Source: Planctomycetia bacterium (GTDB lineage: Bacteria; Planctomycetota; Phycisphaerae; Phycisphaerales; SM1A02). Taken from it: a stretch of 6,916 nt of DNA. Where the stretch lies: the NCBI GenBank assembly GCA_005798965.1, contig SYIB01000107.1, positions 1 to 6,916 of the forward strand. The letters are read 5' to 3'. The notes below the pieces were generated by a model that worked only from the letters and a program-made list of their open reading frames with translations, was not told the DNA's origin and did not search any database. The position numbers and the translations under genes were made by a program. This document shows, one piece after another, positions 5,528 to 6,916 of this stretch (position 1 is its first letter; every line of letters begins with the position of its first letter).

Positions 5528-6916
5528 ATGCGCGCAGTCCCTTCCGCACGGCTGGTCTGGCCCATGCTGGCCATCCTCACCATCGCGGCAGGCCTTGCAC
5601 TGCAGTTGCCAATCATCGTGACCGACATCGCGAACCGTGAGGTGGGCATGCTGTTGGGGCTTGCCGTCATGGGCTTCGGCTGCGTGGTGGCGCTGCCGCG
5701 CCAGCCGGTGTGGAGCCCTCCGAACCTGGTGCTCGGTGGTGTGCTGGTGCTCGGTGCACCCGTGGCTGTAGCTCTGGCTGATCAGCCGCTGTCGGTGAGC
5801 GTGGCCCTGCTGCTGATGGGCCTCTCGTCGCTCGCGTTGTGCCGATCACGCTTCGAAGGCCGCATGATTGCGGTCCTGCCAGCCGTGGCGCTGGGCGCCC
5901 TCGCCATGGTGATGATCCTTGAGCCTTGGCACGACCGCCCGATTCGGCACCCGTGGCTCGACTTCGTGGGCGACCTGCCCCTGTTGGCTGAACTCGCCCT
6001 GCTGCTCGCCGCGGCTGCGGCGATCACGCGATCGTGGTACTTCGCCGTGCCACTCTCGGGCGGCATGCCCGCTTGGTTCGGGCTGCTGTGCGGTGCCCTC
6101 AGCGCAGCGCTTGCCGTTGGCGGATGGCAGTTCCTGCAGGATACGGAACTGCGCAACCAGCGCAACCGCGCCGTGGAGCACGAACTCGCGCTCGAGGTGC
6201 TGGTCCGTTCGAGGTTCGAACTCAAACTCAAGGCCCTCCAGCGGCTGGCTGATCGATGGACAGGCCGCGCCTGGCTCAAGACCCCTGCCATGCAGCAGGA
6301 CCTCGATGCCTACACGCGTGATTTCACGGGCATCGCTGGCATCGCGATCCTCGGTGCTGACCGGACCATCGTGGCTGCCTCCGGGGACAAGCGTGCGCTG
6401 CCGCTCGATACGCCCGCGATCACGATGCTGGTCCAGGAGTGCCTGGATCATGGCACTGTGCGTACAAGCCCCCCGATCGACGTGGATTCGGTTGTGCACA
6501 GAGTCATTGCCATGCCGTTGGCGCTCGGCTCTGATGCGGGTGCCGGGGTCTTGGTCGTCGACCACGAACTCAAGCCGACACTGACGGAACTTCTCGGCGA
6601 CTTCGTCAGCGTCTTCGAGGTCGAGATCTACGACGGCTCGGTACTGTTGTTCGAGTTCGATGCGGAATCCGGCCCATCCCTCAAGGGACCGGGAACCGAT
6701 GGTGCCGTGATCGACCGCCTCTGGACCTTCAAGGCCCAGCCGTTTGGGAGCGGGTCGTCCGCCACCACCCAAGGCCCGCTCCCCCTGGTGCTGCTCGGCA
6801 GCGGCTTGCTCAGTGCGCTGCTGGTGGGAACCACCATCCTCTTCGCGCAGTCTTCGGCGCGTCGCGCCCGTACCGCGCTTGAGGCCCGTGGGCAGCTCGA
6901 AGCGCTCCTCGATGCG
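5528..6916 (+). CDS. Multi-pass membrane sensor with CHASE-like domain, 3'-truncated
   Basis: The frame starts at ATG 5528, three bases after the prfB stop, and stays open for 463 codons to the window edge. No clear Shine-Dalgarno site is present, so translation may be coupled to prfB. About seven hydrophobic segments are visible near residues 10-32, 40-56, 67-85, 88-104, 112-131, 150-166 and 184-203. A region outside the cytoplasm follows (about 204-417). Its start, a long helix with RSRFELKLKALQRLADRW (227-244), then YTRDFTGIAGIAILGADRTIV (262-282 region), resembles CHASE sensor domains. A further membrane helix lies near 418-440. The last residues, ARRARTALEARGQLEALLDA (444-463), look like the signalling helix that leads into a PAS, histidine kinase or GGDEF module. 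The output domain lies beyond the window, so the protein may be a sensor kinase or a cyclic-di-GMP enzyme. The ligand is unknown. Confidence 0.72.
   Translation, partial: MRAVPSARLVWPMLAILTIAAGLALQLPIIVTDIANREVGMLLGLAVMGFGCVVALPRQPVWSPPNLVLGGVLVLGAPVAVALADQPLSVSVALLLMGLSSLALCRSRFEGRMIAVLPAVALGALAMVMILEPWHDRPIRHPWLDFVGDLPLLAELALLLAAAAAITRSWYFAVPLSGGMPAWFGLLCGALSAALAVGGWQFLQDTELRNQRNRAVEHELALEVLVRSRFELKLKALQRLADRWTGRAWLKTPAMQQDLDAYTRDFTGIAGIAILGADRTIVAASGDKRALPLDTPAITMLVQECLDHGTVRTSPPIDVDSVVHRVIAMPLALGSDAGAGVLVVDHELKPTLTELLGDFVSVFEVEIYDGSVLLFEFDAESGPSLKGPGTDGAVIDRLWTFKAQPFGSGSSATTQGPLPLVLLGSGLLSALLVGTTILFAQSSARRARTALEARGQLEALLDA

Noticed and set aside
5726..5756. 13-bp direct repeat CTGGTGCTCGGTG occurring twice, 18 bases apart
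   Set aside because: It codes for LVLGG and LVLGA within a membrane helix of the sensor; low-complexity Leu/Val/Gly codons explain it without a separate function.
5846..6772. Minus-strand open frame of 308 codons opposite the sensor gene
   Set aside because: The plus strand has a continuous 463-codon frame with membrane helices and a CHASE-like region; the minus translation has no recognisable domain.

Overview
The window is GC-rich (roughly two thirds G+C by eye) and densely packed with bacterial chromosomal genes. Several features point to a planctomycete-like bacterium, possibly near the Phycisphaerae. These are a DUF1570-type secreted metallopeptidase, a small envelope protein with a Cys-Tyr-Lys-His start to its mature part, nuoB standing alone, and -10-like boxes placed almost on top of start codons. 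The lineage is an inference from gene families, not a demonstrated fact. No tRNA, rRNA, CRISPR array, insertion sequence or phage gene was seen.

Layout from left to right. (1) Positions 1-846, +: the 3' part of a YihY/BrkB-family membrane protein. (2) Positions 847-909: a convergent gap filled with inverted repeats. (3) Positions 910-2136, -: an exported zinc-peptidase-like protein with HEATH motif and a coiled-coil insert. (4) Positions 2137-2193: a 57-bp divergent promoter region. (5) Positions 2194-2508, +: a 104-aa lipoprotein-like protein. (6) Positions 2566-3135, +: nuoB, a complex I subunit, with no other nuo gene beside it. (7) Positions 3102-4361, -: an aspartate-type aminotransferase whose 3' end overlaps that of nuoB by 34 bp. 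(8) Positions 4362-4413: a 52-bp divergent promoter region. (9) Positions 4414-5524, +: prfB (release factor 2), read through a +1 programmed frameshift. (10) From 5528, + to the right edge: a multi-pass membrane sensor with a CHASE-like extracytoplasmic region, starting three bases after prfB and cut by the window end.

The genes do not form one pathway. They cover envelope functions (YihY, peptidase, lipoprotein, sensor), respiration (nuoB), amino acid metabolism (aminotransferase) and translation termination (prfB).

The most interesting signal is in prfB. The in-frame stop at the shift site is TAA (CTT TAA C), not the usual TGA, and no Shine-Dalgarno-like stimulator lies just upstream. A TAA stop is read by RF1 as well as RF2, so the classical RF2-specific autoregulation would be altered. 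A second pattern is that all four genes starting in the two divergent gaps have a -10-like hexamer ending only 6-7 bases before the ATG, which suggests leaderless mRNAs. nuoB instead has a normal Shine-Dalgarno site.
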